In this document: positions 10,297 to 19,224 of the stretch, piece after piece
How the letters are laid out: each line of letters begins with the position of its first letter
Numbering within the stretch: position 1 is the stretch's first letter
Assembly: GCA_913009685.1 (NCBI GenBank)
Contig: CAJVXP010000025.1
Coordinates: forward strand, 1-34,776
Direction: 5' to 3'
Origin: an uncultured Bacteroidota bacterium
Lineage (GTDB): Bacteria; Bacteroidota; Bacteroidia; Bacteroidales; F082
DNA length: 34,776 nucleotides
The notes under the pieces: model-generated
Database searches by the model: none
What the model was told of the DNA's origin: nothing
What the model saw: the letters and a program-made list of their open reading frames with translations, nothing else
Made by a program: the position numbers and the translations under genes

Positions 10297-10957
10297 GGTT
10301 TTGATTTTAAATTATTTAATTCTTTTCACTCAAAGGATTTTTATCATCTTCCTTGTTAATTAAAATCCTCTGAATCGAACAAGGATTAAAAGGATATTTC
10401 TTTCAGGTTTTGGTTAGGGCAATATTATATAAAAAAAAAGAAAAAAGCAATTTTTATTTTTTTGTAATTGTTTAACGTTACTTTTCAAAGTATTAGCTAA
10501 TAATTAGCTGTTGAAAAGAATGAATGACACAAAATAATCAAAATCGAAACTCAATCATTTGCATCATATTTCCCAAAATATATTATTGAGCAAAAAGTAT
10601 TATAAAAAAATAGATGTGTAGTATAAAAGCCGACTGCATAACATCGGCTCATAGTGCATACCGCAATTAGTTGTAAATATGATAATTAAACATTAAAGGA
10701 AAATATAGGTAAATAGAAAAATCAAACAATAAAATGCGCCACGCACCATAGCCCAAACCGTTATTTTTTTATATTCTACGATTGGACTTTGTGTTTGAAA
10801 AGCTTTTCTGGATTTTCCGGGCATGTTTTGCCACTAAAAACAGGTGTAATTTCAAGGCCAAGTAACCTGATATAATGGTCTGTTAAATCAATTCTCCCGG
10901 CAGCAGAAGAATTCCCGAACTTATACCAACAATGACCCTGAATTACCGATAAATAAA
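10297..10957. other. AT-rich intergenic region with palindromes
   Basis: About 660 bp separating divergent genes (lipoprotein and priA). No convincing gene is seen on either strand. It contains a nested inverted repeat at 10481-10518 and a smaller hairpin, AGCCGA/TCGGCT, near 10629-10650, plus several A/T tracts. It must hold the promoter of the lipoprotein gene, but I see no exact TAnnTTTG box next to it. Confidence 0.5.
10481..10518. repeat. Nested inverted repeat (cruciform/hairpin)
   Basis: The outer arms CTTTTCAA (10481-10488) and TTGAAAAG (10511-10518) enclose a perfect inner palindrome AGCTAAT-A-ATTAGCT (10495-10509). There is no T run at the end, so it is not a standard terminator. 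It may be an operator or structural element. Confidence 0.6.
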
Positions 10958-10965
10958 TACCTTTG
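10958..10965 (+). promoter_or_regulatory. -7 promoter box abutting the priA start
   Basis: TACCTTTG is an exact TAnnTTTG match. It ends 4 bp before the priA ATG, so the transcript would begin at or next to the start codon. No clear -33 element is seen. Confidence 0.45.
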
Positions 10966-10969
10966 TTCT

Positions 10970-13459
10970 ATGGATAGGATCACCCTGTTTGCCGAGGTAT
11001 TGCTGCCGCTTCCCATTCCCGGAACGTTTACCTATCGCGTACCGTTTGCGTTGAATGATGTCATAAAACGGGGCCACCGTGTTTCGGTACAGTTTGGCCG
11101 CCGCCATGTTTATGCAGGACTGGTGCTGGAACTTCACGAACATCCACCGCAAAAAGGAACGCCGAAATATATTTTATCCATTCTGGATGAAAAGCCGTTG
11201 GTCAATGCTCTGCAATTTCAGTTTTGGAAATGGATGGCGGATTATTATATGAGTACTCTGGGCGAAGTGATGGCTGTCGCATTACCTTCAGCCTTCAAGC
11301 TGAGCAGCGAGTCGAAAGTGGTCTTGTCGCCCGGATTTATTCCTGATAATGAAACATTAAACGAATCGGAATACCGGATTACCGAAGCGCTTTTGCAGAA
11401 AAAAGGTCTCACCATTAGCGAAGTAACCCAAATTGTTGGCTATCAGAAAGTTTTGCCTTTGCTGAAAACCATGATTGAGCGTCGGCTGATTACTATGGAA
11501 GAAGAGCTGAAACAGCAGTATAAGCCCAAAAAAACGAAAATGGTGAAGTTGACGTCGCAATATCTTGAAGAAAAAGCACTGCAGGAGCTGATGGATCAGC
11601 TGGGAAAAAAGGCGCACAAGCAGTTGGAACTGGTGATGGGATTTCTTTCTATGTCGGGGTTTCCGCTGAAGAAGGATTTTTCCGTGGCAAAAGCGGAGCT
11701 GCTGGCCAAAACAAAAGCCGGCGATGCTGCTGTTAAAGCCCTTGTGGATAAAGGCGTTTTTCTTCTTGAAGAAAAAATTATCAGCCGCTTTACAGAAGAA
11801 GATACAGAAACTGCCGGCTCGTTTGATTTGAGCCCGGGTCAGCAGGAAGCTTACGAAGCGCTTACGGCGCAAATGCAGGAACATTTGGTGGTGTTGCTGC
11901 ACGGCGTTACTTCCAGTGGTAAGACGGAGTTGTACATCAAGCTGATGGAAGACGCACTGCAACAGGGAAAGCAGGTGCTTTATCTTTTGCCGGAAATTGC
12001 CCTTACCACACAAATTATCAACCGTCTGCGAAAGCATTTCGGCGATGAAATAGGTGTTTATCATTCGCGTTATAACCAAAACGAACGGGCTGAGGTGTGG
12101 GAAAACATTGCCGGCATCCAGCAGGCCGGCGTACACAAACCTTACCGTATTATTCTGGGGCCACGTTCGGCGATGTTTCTGCCGTATGAAAACCTGGGAC
12201 TGGTCATTGTGGATGAGGAACATGATGCCTCCTACAAGCAATTCGATCCCGCACCACGCTACAATGCCCGTGATGCGGCCATCTATCTTGCTAATCTTCA
12301 CAAAGCCAAAGTAGTGCTCGGCTCTGCCACACCTGCCATAGAAACCTATTTCAACGCTAAAAACGGAAAATACGGACTTGTTTCTCTCACCGAGCGCTTT
12401 GGCGGCGTCCAAATGCCTGAAATCAAAGTGGTGAGTATGAAAGAGGAAAAACGCCGCCGGTTATTAAAATCTCATTTCACTTCCGTACTGCTTGAGCATA
12501 TCAAACAAGCACTTGAAAAACAACAGCAGATTATCCTTTTTCAAAACCGCCGTGGTTTCTCGCTGCGTATCGAATGTGAACAGTGCAACTGGATTCCCCA
12601 GTGCAAAAACTGCGATGTCACCATGACCTATCACAAAAAGCAGGAGCTGCTGAAATGTCATTACTGTGGTTATTCGCAACCGGTGCCGGCAGTATGTGAA
12701 GCATGTGGCAGCCCGCATTTAGTTATGCAGGGCTTTGGAACGGAAAAAGTAGAGGAGGAGCTGTCGCTGATTTTGCCCGATGTCCGCATTGAACGTATGG
12801 ATTTGGATACCACGCGTTCGAAAAATGCTTTTCAACGCATCATTTATAACTTTGAAAACCGGAAAACCGACATCCTCACCGGCACACAAATGGTTACCAA
12901 AGGGCTCGATTTTGACAATGTGCAGGTGGTGGGCATTCTGAGTGCCGACAACATGCTCAGCTTCCCCGACTTCAGGGCACACGAACGGAGTTTCCAAATG
13001 ATGGAACAGGTGAGCGGCCGTGCCGGCAGGAAGAAATATCAGGGAATGGTCATCATCCAGACCTGGCAACCAGGCCATCCCGTCATTCACGATGTGGTAA
13101 ACCACGATTTTGAAAATATGTACGCCAGAGAATTAACTGAAAGGAACCGGTTTAAGTATCCGCCGTTTTACCGGCTGGTGATGATAAAGCTGAAACACAA
13201 AAAACCGGAATTGCTCAACGAGGCTGCCGCCGTGCTTGCCCGCGATTTGAAAGCCCGTTTCGGAAACCTTGTTTATGGCCCCGAGTATCCCATGGTCTCA
13301 CGCATAAAAAACCTTTTCATCAAGCAAATTCTGTTCAAAATCCCCCGTAACAAGCAGCAGGCAGAGAAAAAGCAACTGTTGAAACAAAGTCTGGACAATT
13401 TTAAAACGTTATCGAAATATAAATCTGTACGCGTTCAGGTGGATGTGGATCCGCAGTAG
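10970..13459 (+). CDS. priA: Primosomal protein N' (PriA), replication-restart helicase
   Basis: A 3'-to-5' superfamily 2 helicase that reloads the replisome at stalled forks. 829 residues. The N-terminal DNA-binding domain starts LFAEVLLPLPIPGTFTYRVP. Walker A is GVTSSGKTEL (Lys318), Walker B is VDEEHD (about 414-419), and helicase motif III is GSATPA. Two zinc sites are formed by eight cysteines (536, 539, 545, 548, 563, 566, 576, 579). The motif V/VI part GTQMVTKGLDF...QVSGRAGR is intact. It is longer than the E. coli protein because of an insert at about 175-285, common in Bacteroidota. It converges on the hydrogenase-like operon 30 bp away. Confidence 0.98.
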   Translation: MDRITLFAEVLLPLPIPGTFTYRVPFALNDVIKRGHRVSVQFGRRHVYAGLVLELHEHPPQKGTPKYILSILDEKPLVNALQFQFWKWMADYYMSTLGEVMAVALPSAFKLSSESKVVLSPGFIPDNETLNESEYRITEALLQKKGLTISEVTQIVGYQKVLPLLKTMIERRLITMEEELKQQYKPKKTKMVKLTSQYLEEKALQELMDQLGKKAHKQLELVMGFLSMSGFPLKKDFSVAKAELLAKTKAGDAAVKALVDKGVFLLEEKIISRFTEEDTETAGSFDLSPGQQEAYEALTAQMQEHLVVLLHGVTSSGKTELYIKLMEDALQQGKQVLYLLPEIALTTQIINRLRKHFGDEIGVYHSRYNQNERAEVWENIAGIQQAGVHKPYRIILGPRSAMFLPYENLGLVIVDEEHDASYKQFDPAPRYNARDAAIYLANLHKAKVVLGSATPAIETYFNAKNGKYGLVSLTERFGGVQMPEIKVVSMKEEKRRRLLKSHFTSVLLEHIKQALEKQQQIILFQNRRGFSLRIECEQCNWIPQCKNCDVTMTYHKKQELLKCHYCGYSQPVPAVCEACGSPHLVMQGFGTEKVEEELSLILPDVRIERMDLDTTRSKNAFQRIIYNFENRKTDILTGTQMVTKGLDFDNVQVVGILSADNMLSFPDFRAHERSFQMMEQVSGRAGRKKYQGMVIIQTWQPGHPVIHDVVNHDFENMYARELTERNRFKYPPFYRLVMIKLKHKKPELLNEAAAVLARDLKARFGNLVYGPEYPMVSRIKNLFIKQILFKIPRNKQQAEKKQLLKQSLDNFKTLSKYKSVRVQVDVDPQ

Positions 13460-13489
13460 GCCCACTTGTTTCTGAAGTAGTTTTTCAGG

Positions 13490-15394
13490 TTACATTACTA
13501 TCATGCCAATAATAAAAACCGTTATAAACAAAATCAAAATATAGGTTACGTAAGTGCTGATTTTACCATTCATCAATACCGAAGCCACTCGTTCTCCGAT
13601 TTTTTTCACCAAACGGGGTAAGGCCGTCATTGGCCGTATTAATACATCCTCCACTTTAATTCTCCTGTACGTCTTATCTTTTATCTCACGGGTTTTATAA
13701 AACCCGCGTAACACATGTTCCAGAATTTGAGAATAGGCTGCCGCACTAAAATATTCCTTCTCTTCGAGTTTTACACCTCCGTTCCATGAATTTACTTTAC
13801 GCACCTTTTTTTTCGTTTTTACGAAAAGGATCACCGGAATAATCAGCAATACCAGCATGATGAGGCCAATAAAAGTTGGAGAGATCACACCAAAAACAGG
13901 TTGCCCGGAGGCGAGCACCAGTGGAGCCGGTATTCCCAAAAGGCCGATGAGCAGGTGAGGAAAACCAAGAAGTATGATAATAAACGGTAACGCAATGCCA
14001 CCCAAAACCAGGATTAATTCAAGACTTAACTCAGCAATGTGCATTAAACGGGAAGGAATTTTAAGGCTTTTTCGGCCATGGTCATATCCCAGGGCGGTAT
14101 AACCAATTAATTTCACCATGGCAAAGCCGATAATTCCTATTGCCAAAGCAATAAATACACCGGCAAGAGCAGAAAAAAACGCCAGGGAAGTGCTCGGAAA
14201 ACGATAGGATTGAAACAGTGTTTCCAACACCATCCATTCGCCTGCATAACCAATCAAAGGAGGGAAAGCACTAAAAGAAAGCGCCGAAATGACAATACCA
14301 AAAGCGGGGATACGTCCTACGCCACTCCATACGCCCCGGGCTTCATCAATAGTATGTACGTTATAGGCCTCTTTGGCATGGCCTATGGACATAAACAACA
14401 ACGTTTTAGAGAATGTGTGGGAAATGGCCATTACAATGGAAGCTGCCTGGGCAAATAAAGCCAGGTAATGCAGGTTGCCGGAGAGAAAATTGCCTGCCAA
14501 AGCATAAAAACCAATGGCAGCCAATATGATACCATTGTTCTCAACTGTAGAATAGGCAGGTAATAATTTTAATTTATTGGTCGCTGCTGCATGCAAACTA
14601 CCCCAAAAAGCAGAAAAAGCTCCAAGCAGAATCAGAATAATATCCCAGGTCTCGTTGTTAGGCAACAGAGGGATAATTCGTTCCAGCCCATATACTCCCA
14701 TCAAAGTTACAGGTGCGCTGAGTAATGCCGCAGTATTATCCGGTATTTCTCCGTAAATACCACGCATCCAGCCATGAAAGGGGACAATGTCCATCTTAAC
14801 AATAAAACCTAAAGAAATCATTACCAAAGCGAAAAGACTTCCTTTGTTCATGCTTTCGAAAGATAAACTACCGGTAGTAAAATATAACGCCGAGAATCCG
14901 ACCAAAAGAAAAACCGTAGAGATTTCACCAAAAGCAAGAAAGCGGTAAGCTTTTTCAAAAGGGTGGTCTCTTCCCATCATCATAAGAAAAGCAAATATGG
15001 TCATTACTTCCCACCCTATCATCAAGGTAAAACCATCTTGTGCAGTCAGTATCAAAACCATGCCGACCAGACTGATGTTGAATCCCAACGGCAAAGTTTT
15101 TTGTGCGTAAAAATTGGAATAATCAATAGAGTATAATGCCAGAGCCATCCAGGAGATGGCAGCAATTACGAGAAATATGGCTGATAAATGGTCGATAGAC
15201 AAAGTGAGGACGAGATTGTGCAACAACGGGTAAGCCCATAATATTTTTGGCTGTGGATGAACCAAAGTATAGCATCCGATAAGAAAAATTCCGATAGAGC
15301 CGGCAAAACCAAAACCATAGCTCAGTTTTATTTTTGAAGAACTGACAGCTCCCCCAATAAACAAACTTAAAGAAAGAAAAAATATAAGTGCCAT
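13490..15394 (-). CDS. Antiporter-like membrane subunit of the hydrogenase-related complex (HyfB/NuoL-like)
   Basis: 634 residues with about 14-16 membrane segments, a proton-translocating Nqo12/NuoL-type subunit closest in layout to HyfB/HycC. The residues that carry protons in this family are kept: Glu129 in GWEVMTIFAF, Lys200 in FIVKMDIVPFHGWM, and His207. The substrate channel region GEIPDNTAALLSAP is also intact. The C-terminus carries a soluble stretch (residues about 525-600, VNSWNGGVKLEEKEYFSAA...) followed by a last helix, as in HyfB. It is the last gene of the operon, 2 bp after the small-subunit gene; in Hyf and Hyc operons this subunit usually comes before the hydrogenase subunits. 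Its presence with conserved charges suggests the complex still moves ions. Confidence 0.9.
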   Translation of the reverse strand: MALIFFLSLSLFIGGAVSSSKIKLSYGFGFAGSIGIFLIGCYTLVHPQPKILWAYPLLHNLVLTLSIDHLSAIFLVIAAISWMALALYSIDYSNFYAQKTLPLGFNISLVGMVLILTAQDGFTLMIGWEVMTIFAFLMMMGRDHPFEKAYRFLAFGEISTVFLLVGFSALYFTTGSLSFESMNKGSLFALVMISLGFIVKMDIVPFHGWMRGIYGEIPDNTAALLSAPVTLMGVYGLERIIPLLPNNETWDIILILLGAFSAFWGSLHAAATNKLKLLPAYSTVENNGIILAAIGFYALAGNFLSGNLHYLALFAQAASIVMAISHTFSKTLLFMSIGHAKEAYNVHTIDEARGVWSGVGRIPAFGIVISALSFSAFPPLIGYAGEWMVLETLFQSYRFPSTSLAFFSALAGVFIALAIGIIGFAMVKLIGYTALGYDHGRKSLKIPSRLMHIAELSLELILVLGGIALPFIIILLGFPHLLIGLLGIPAPLVLASGQPVFGVISPTFIGLIMLVLLIIPVILFVKTKKKVRKVNSWNGGVKLEEKEYFSAAAYSQILEHVLRGFYKTREIKDKTYRRIKVEDVLIRPMTALPRLVKKIGERVASVLMNGKISTYVTYILILFITVFIIGMIVM

Positions 15395-15396
15395 GA

Positions 15397-15867
15397 TTAT
15401 CTTCTTTTTGTTTTACTGATGTCCAATAACAGTCCCAAAATTTGCGAAGGAGACGGTACTCCTGTCAAGGCGGCAACGTGGTTTGGTAATTCGGGATAAT
15501 CCATCAAGCCGGGATGATCCGGAAAATCATCAATTGTTATGATATAAAAAGGTTCAGGAAACTGAGAGATTGTTTCTTTTAAAGGTTCCAGCATGGCTTT
15601 TGCCGGACGCCCCAAGATAAGGAGTACATCGGCATGCCTTGGCGAATCGGTGAAATAAATACCAAAACGATGGATGTTATACTGAGGAGATTCCAGTGCG
15701 TTTATCTCAAAATTCAGTGCGTTGCTGCTCCCCGCATCCAAAATATATATAAACAGCGAGCGGTGAAAAATTTTCGTCGTTGCATTACGCAGTTTTACGG
15801 GAGAAATATATTTCTTTTGCTCCGTCAGCTTTCTTCTTAGTCCGTATAATGGCCACCATTTGATCAT
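15397..15867 (-). CDS. Cysteine-free small subunit (HyfI/HycG/NuoB-like) of the hydrogenase-related complex
   Basis: 156 residues, clearly related to the NuoB/HycG family: YILDAGSSNALNFEINAL aligns with the family's D-x-GSCNxCxxEI-AL, followed by the conserved YNIHRFGIYFTDSPRHADVL block. The protein contains no cysteine at all. The four ligands of the proximal [4Fe-4S] cluster are replaced by Ser48, Leu51, Phe115 (in IDDFP for GDCA) and Val137 (in TGVPSP for PGCPP). No cluster can bind in the usual way. The fold-forming blocks remain and the frame is open, so it looks like a maintained structural subunit rather than a pseudogene. It starts 55 bp after the large-subunit gene. Confidence 0.88.
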   Translation of the reverse strand: MIKWWPLYGLRRKLTEQKKYISPVKLRNATTKIFHRSLFIYILDAGSSNALNFEINALESPQYNIHRFGIYFTDSPRHADVLLILGRPAKAMLEPLKETISQFPEPFYIITIDDFPDHPGLMDYPELPNHVAALTGVPSPSQILGLLLDISKTKRR

Positions 15868-15922
15868 GATATTGATTTGTTAGCTGTTTACTTTTTTGTT
15901 TTATTAAATGACATTTTCGCGG

Positions 15923-17170
15923 TTAACAGGATGCATCGGTAAAATGAATCCCGAAAGAATCAAATATAAAAGGAAAGTCGGTAAATATTGCCCCCTCAAG
16001 GGCGTGCGAAACGGCATGCATTCCGATGTAAGAAGGGGTAAAGGGGTTGACATCCTGCACATTACCATTTTTTACATTCAGATAATATCCCAAAGCGCCA
16101 CTTGGGGAATTTACCACGCTGTAACCTGTTCCCCCGGTCTTGTCTTTGCGTATCTGCGTTTCTTCATTGTCTATCCACGAATCACTTGTACGCAAATGAT
16201 CGATCAGATATTGACAGGAATTTACAATTTCCCCGGCTCTGATTTCCATTCTTGCCAGAGCGTCTCCTCCGCTCTGTGTGATCACGGGAAGGCTGATTAG
16301 ATGACTTGTTGTGGTATTCAGACCATCCTTAATGCCACAAGCCCGTAAAGAGGGGCCGGTTAAGCCCATGCTCTCGGCCATGTCCGGTGTCAGTGTACCG
16401 GAAGTATGTAAGCGATCGAGAAAATTATAGTTGGCAAGGCCGTGTTCGTATAACCTGGTAAAGGTGTTTGCCAGATTTTTGTATCCATCAACTGCTTTTT
16501 GAACTGCCGGGCCGGACGGATTATTGTTTAACCTGCCGATGCTATTGATACCCATTAAATAACGTGATCCGGTCAGCTGCTCGTTTAACCGGAGTGCTTC
16601 TTCAAAAAGAGCACTTAAATGAGCAGCCAGCACCTTTTGTGCCGCAGCCGCAGCAAGTTTGTATATTACATACAAATGGTTGTAAATACGTTCCGCCTCC
16701 AACAAAAGTATGCGCCAGTTCTTTGTCAGCAAAGAGGTTTTTATTTCCAATGCCGTTTCAACAGACTGACTGAAAGCAACAGAATGCGACATAGCAAAAT
16801 TGCTGCATACCCTTTCGGCCATAAGTAAACCTGCTTCCGGCGATGTCATTTGCATCGTGCCTGCCATTTCGCGATACTTCCAACTGAGATCAATCGTTGC
16901 ACGCAAAATTTTCTCGCCATACGTATAAAGCTGAAAAACACCGGCTTCCCGTATACCGGAAGTAACAGGGCCATAGCGGAAACGAAATACCCCGGGGCCG
17001 GTTACGGGATAATCATTAATTTTAAAAGAATGTTTTTTTAAAAAAGAATAATTACCATATATATCTTTCTGATTTTTCCCGTCATCATTTATCAGCATCT
17101 CTTGTCCATCATCAAGAACGTAAAGTTTGTCGCCTTTGCTCGTTGATATTATGCCTATTAATATTTTCAT
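15923..17170 (-). CDS. Large subunit (HyfG/HycE/NuoD-like) lacking the Ni-Fe ligands
   Basis: 415 residues from the ATG at 17170, two bases after the preceding stop; a longer frame to 17260 would overlap the upstream gene by 88 bp. The NuoD/HycE core is recognisable: GPGVFRFRYGPVTSGIREAG, GEKILRATIDLSWKYR, RVCSNFAMSHSVAFSQSVE, LLEAERIYNHLY, and the C-terminal HAVSHALEGAIFTDFP. In HycE the N-terminal ligand pair is CGIC; here it is Cys122-Ser-Asn-Phe125. The C-terminal pair DPCxxC is replaced by GIHFTD (His409, Asp412), so three of the four ligands are gone. The NuoC-like N-terminal domain of HycE/HyfG is reduced to about 55 unrelated residues. A Ni-Fe centre is not expected. Confidence 0.88.
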   Translation of the reverse strand: MKILIGIISTSKGDKLYVLDDGQEMLINDDGKNQKDIYGNYSFLKKHSFKINDYPVTGPGVFRFRYGPVTSGIREAGVFQLYTYGEKILRATIDLSWKYREMAGTMQMTSPEAGLLMAERVCSNFAMSHSVAFSQSVETALEIKTSLLTKNWRILLLEAERIYNHLYVIYKLAAAAAQKVLAAHLSALFEEALRLNEQLTGSRYLMGINSIGRLNNNPSGPAVQKAVDGYKNLANTFTRLYEHGLANYNFLDRLHTSGTLTPDMAESMGLTGPSLRACGIKDGLNTTTSHLISLPVITQSGGDALARMEIRAGEIVNSCQYLIDHLRTSDSWIDNEETQIRKDKTGGTGYSVVNSPSGALGYYLNVKNGNVQDVNPFTPSYIGMHAVSHALEGAIFTDFPFIFDSFGIHFTDASC

Positions 17171-17172
17171 AA

Positions 17173-18546
17173 CTACAAAAGATTTTTTAACAGCATTTCG
17201 AAAAAAGGAATACACAGCAATGAAAGAAATGAAAGTGTCAGATTGACAACCGGAATCCATGTCTCAATTCGCGAATGCCCATTGTACGGCTCATCATGTG
17301 AAGTAAAGATCATTTTGCCCACCTTGAAATTAACCGAAATGAAAGCAATGGCTACAAATATTAACAGAAAAAGCGCTATTCCCCAGCCGTAGCTTGCTAT
17401 CAGTGCCGAAAAGATGAAAAATTCTCCGGCAAAAATACCAAAGGGTGGAGCGCCCGTAACGGCCATGGAAGCCAGGAAAAGAGTGAATGCCGTCCGTGGC
17501 ATCCTGGAAAGCAAGCCGTTGACGCCCTTCATATCTGTGGTATGATAAGCGGTAAGAATATTTCCCGTTAAAAAAAAGATCCCTGATTTTGCCAGACCAT
17601 GAGAAACAATGATAATTCCCGCACCGAGAAGCCCGTATCCTCCGAGGGAAAAGCCGACAAGAATCATTCCCATATTTTCCATGCTCGAATAGGCAAACAT
17701 CCTCTTGTAGTTTCGTTGTACCGCCATCAGTAATGCAGCTGAAATGATGGTAAGGATACCCAATATCATGGAAAATAGCCGTACGGTTACAGATGGGTTG
17801 ATCTGAATCATTCTGTACATGGCGTATAAGGCAACAGGCAACAATACGCCCGAAAAGATAGCACTAACCGGAGACGGCGCTTTCCCGTGAACATCGGGTA
17901 ACCAGGTATGCATGGGGAAAATCCCCGCTTTTGTGCCGAATCCCACAAGCCCCAGTAATGTACCAATCAAAAATACACGGTTCTCAGGATGATGTATAAT
18001 TAATTCATGCATACTTAGCGTTCCTGCCGAACCATAAATAAAGGTCATGGAGATAAGAGAAATTGCCAAACCTACCGAAACAATAATGACATACCGCCAT
18101 GCCGACTCTATCGAAACCTGATCGTTTTCCGTAGCAACCAGCAAAGCACTACTTACCGTAGTAGCCTCAATGCCAACCCAAATTAATCCCAGATTATCTA
18201 CTACCACCGAAAAAAACATGGCTGCGACAAAAATATTCATCAAAAAATAATAAAGCCGATATTGAAATAAGAAATTCTTTTTCCGCTTAAAATAAGCCAT
18301 TGAGTAAAGGACTGTACTGAAATAGACAAGAGCAATGGTAAGCATTAATAATTTCGACAATCCGTCCACATAAAAAAAGTTGTCTGTATAATTGGGCTGA
18401 AAAAGGAGATAAACAGCAGCGGCCAACGATAAAAACGAAACCAATACCGATACGGTTCTTTCCAGATAGCGAACAGGTATAATACATAAAACAGCTCCCG
18501 AAAGGCTAAAAAGTAAAGGAAGCAAATACATGATGTGCTGATTCAT
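17173..18546 (-). CDS. Antiporter-like membrane subunit (HyfF/NuoN-M-like)
   Basis: 457 residues, about 14 membrane helices, proton-translocating Nqo13/14 family. Key charges are retained: Glu127 in LIWVGIEATTVSSALL, Lys206 in GTKAGIFPMHTWLPDVHGKAPSPVSA with His213, His220 and Lys222, and the later GLAKSGIFFLTGN. It matches HyfF in length and in its place between the HyfE-like and HyfG-like genes. It follows the HyfE-like gene by 14 bp and is followed after two bases by the large-subunit gene, so translation is likely coupled. It probably forms one of the ion paths of the complex. Confidence 0.9.
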   Translation of the reverse strand: MNQHIMYLLPLLFSLSGAVLCIIPVRYLERTVSVLVSFLSLAAAVYLLFQPNYTDNFFYVDGLSKLLMLTIALVYFSTVLYSMAYFKRKKNFLFQYRLYYFLMNIFVAAMFFSVVVDNLGLIWVGIEATTVSSALLVATENDQVSIESAWRYVIIVSVGLAISLISMTFIYGSAGTLSMHELIIHHPENRVFLIGTLLGLVGFGTKAGIFPMHTWLPDVHGKAPSPVSAIFSGVLLPVALYAMYRMIQINPSVTVRLFSMILGILTIISAALLMAVQRNYKRMFAYSSMENMGMILVGFSLGGYGLLGAGIIIVSHGLAKSGIFFLTGNILTAYHTTDMKGVNGLLSRMPRTAFTLFLASMAVTGAPPFGIFAGEFFIFSALIASYGWGIALFLLIFVAIAFISVNFKVGKMIFTSHDEPYNGHSRIETWIPVVNLTLSFLSLLCIPFFEMLLKNLL

Positions 18547-18560
18547 AACTTGATGGTTTT

Positions 18561-19217
18561 TTATCCCCGTAATTCAGTATTATAATTATCCCCTTCATGA
18601 AGAATTGTGTTTTCCCTCACCCGCATTATCAAACTGGAGACGACTACCAATCCCAGAAGATCCAAAATGACTCCTGCTTCCACGATAAAGGGCAATCCTC
18701 CGAAGACCCATCCCGAAAGCATGACTACCGCATTTTCCATTACCAAAAACCCAATCATTTGAATATAAGCATGTTTATGTGTGATGATGAGTAATGAAGC
18801 TTGCAAAAACAAGGCAATCGGCACAGACCCCGACTTGACTTTTAATATTCCATATAAACTGCCCTGATAAAGAAAATAACTAAGCATAATCAGTCCGAGG
18901 GAAACCAGGATAGATCCGCCAATTCCCATTATGGGTTTATCTTCGCGTACACGCCACGGCTTTTCGTGTAACCGGTGCAGCGCTTTGTTTATTATAACAG
19001 GAATTGTTATTCCGCGAACAACAACTGTAAGACCTGCCAGGACAAACAGCAAATATTCTTCCTGGGGATTTCTTAATCCCAGCAGTACCAGAAAAATAGC
19101 GACGATAAAAGAGGAAATGGCAAATAATACTATCGTACTTTTCACATATACTTCCCACTGCATGAACAATGTCAGAACGATAAGCAGGAATCCCAATATC
19201 TCAAATATTTGATCCAT
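18561..19217 (-). CDS. HyfE-like (NuoK-related) membrane subunit
   Basis: 218 residues with about seven hydrophobic segments. The hallmark membrane glutamates of the HyfE/NuoK type are present: Glu161 in GFLVMENAVVM and Glu180 in PFIVEAGVILDLLG. The 218-residue length equals the usual HyfE size rather than the roughly 100 residues of NuoK. It lies 7 bp after the HyfC-like gene. Its likely role is part of the ion-conducting arm linking the NuoH-like subunit to the antiporter-like subunits. Confidence 0.88.
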   Translation of the reverse strand: MDQIFEILGFLLIVLTLFMQWEVYVKSTIVLFAISSFIVAIFLVLLGLRNPQEEYLLFVLAGLTVVVRGITIPVIINKALHRLHEKPWRVREDKPIMGIGGSILVSLGLIMLSYFLYQGSLYGILKVKSGSVPIALFLQASLLIITHKHAYIQMIGFLVMENAVVMLSGWVFGGLPFIVEAGVILDLLGLVVVSSLIMRVRENTILHEGDNYNTELRG

Positions 19218-19224
19218 TATATTA

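Noticed and set aside
11357-12412. 351-codon minus-strand ORF
   Set aside because: It lies fully antisense inside priA, whose motifs are complete; a shadow frame.
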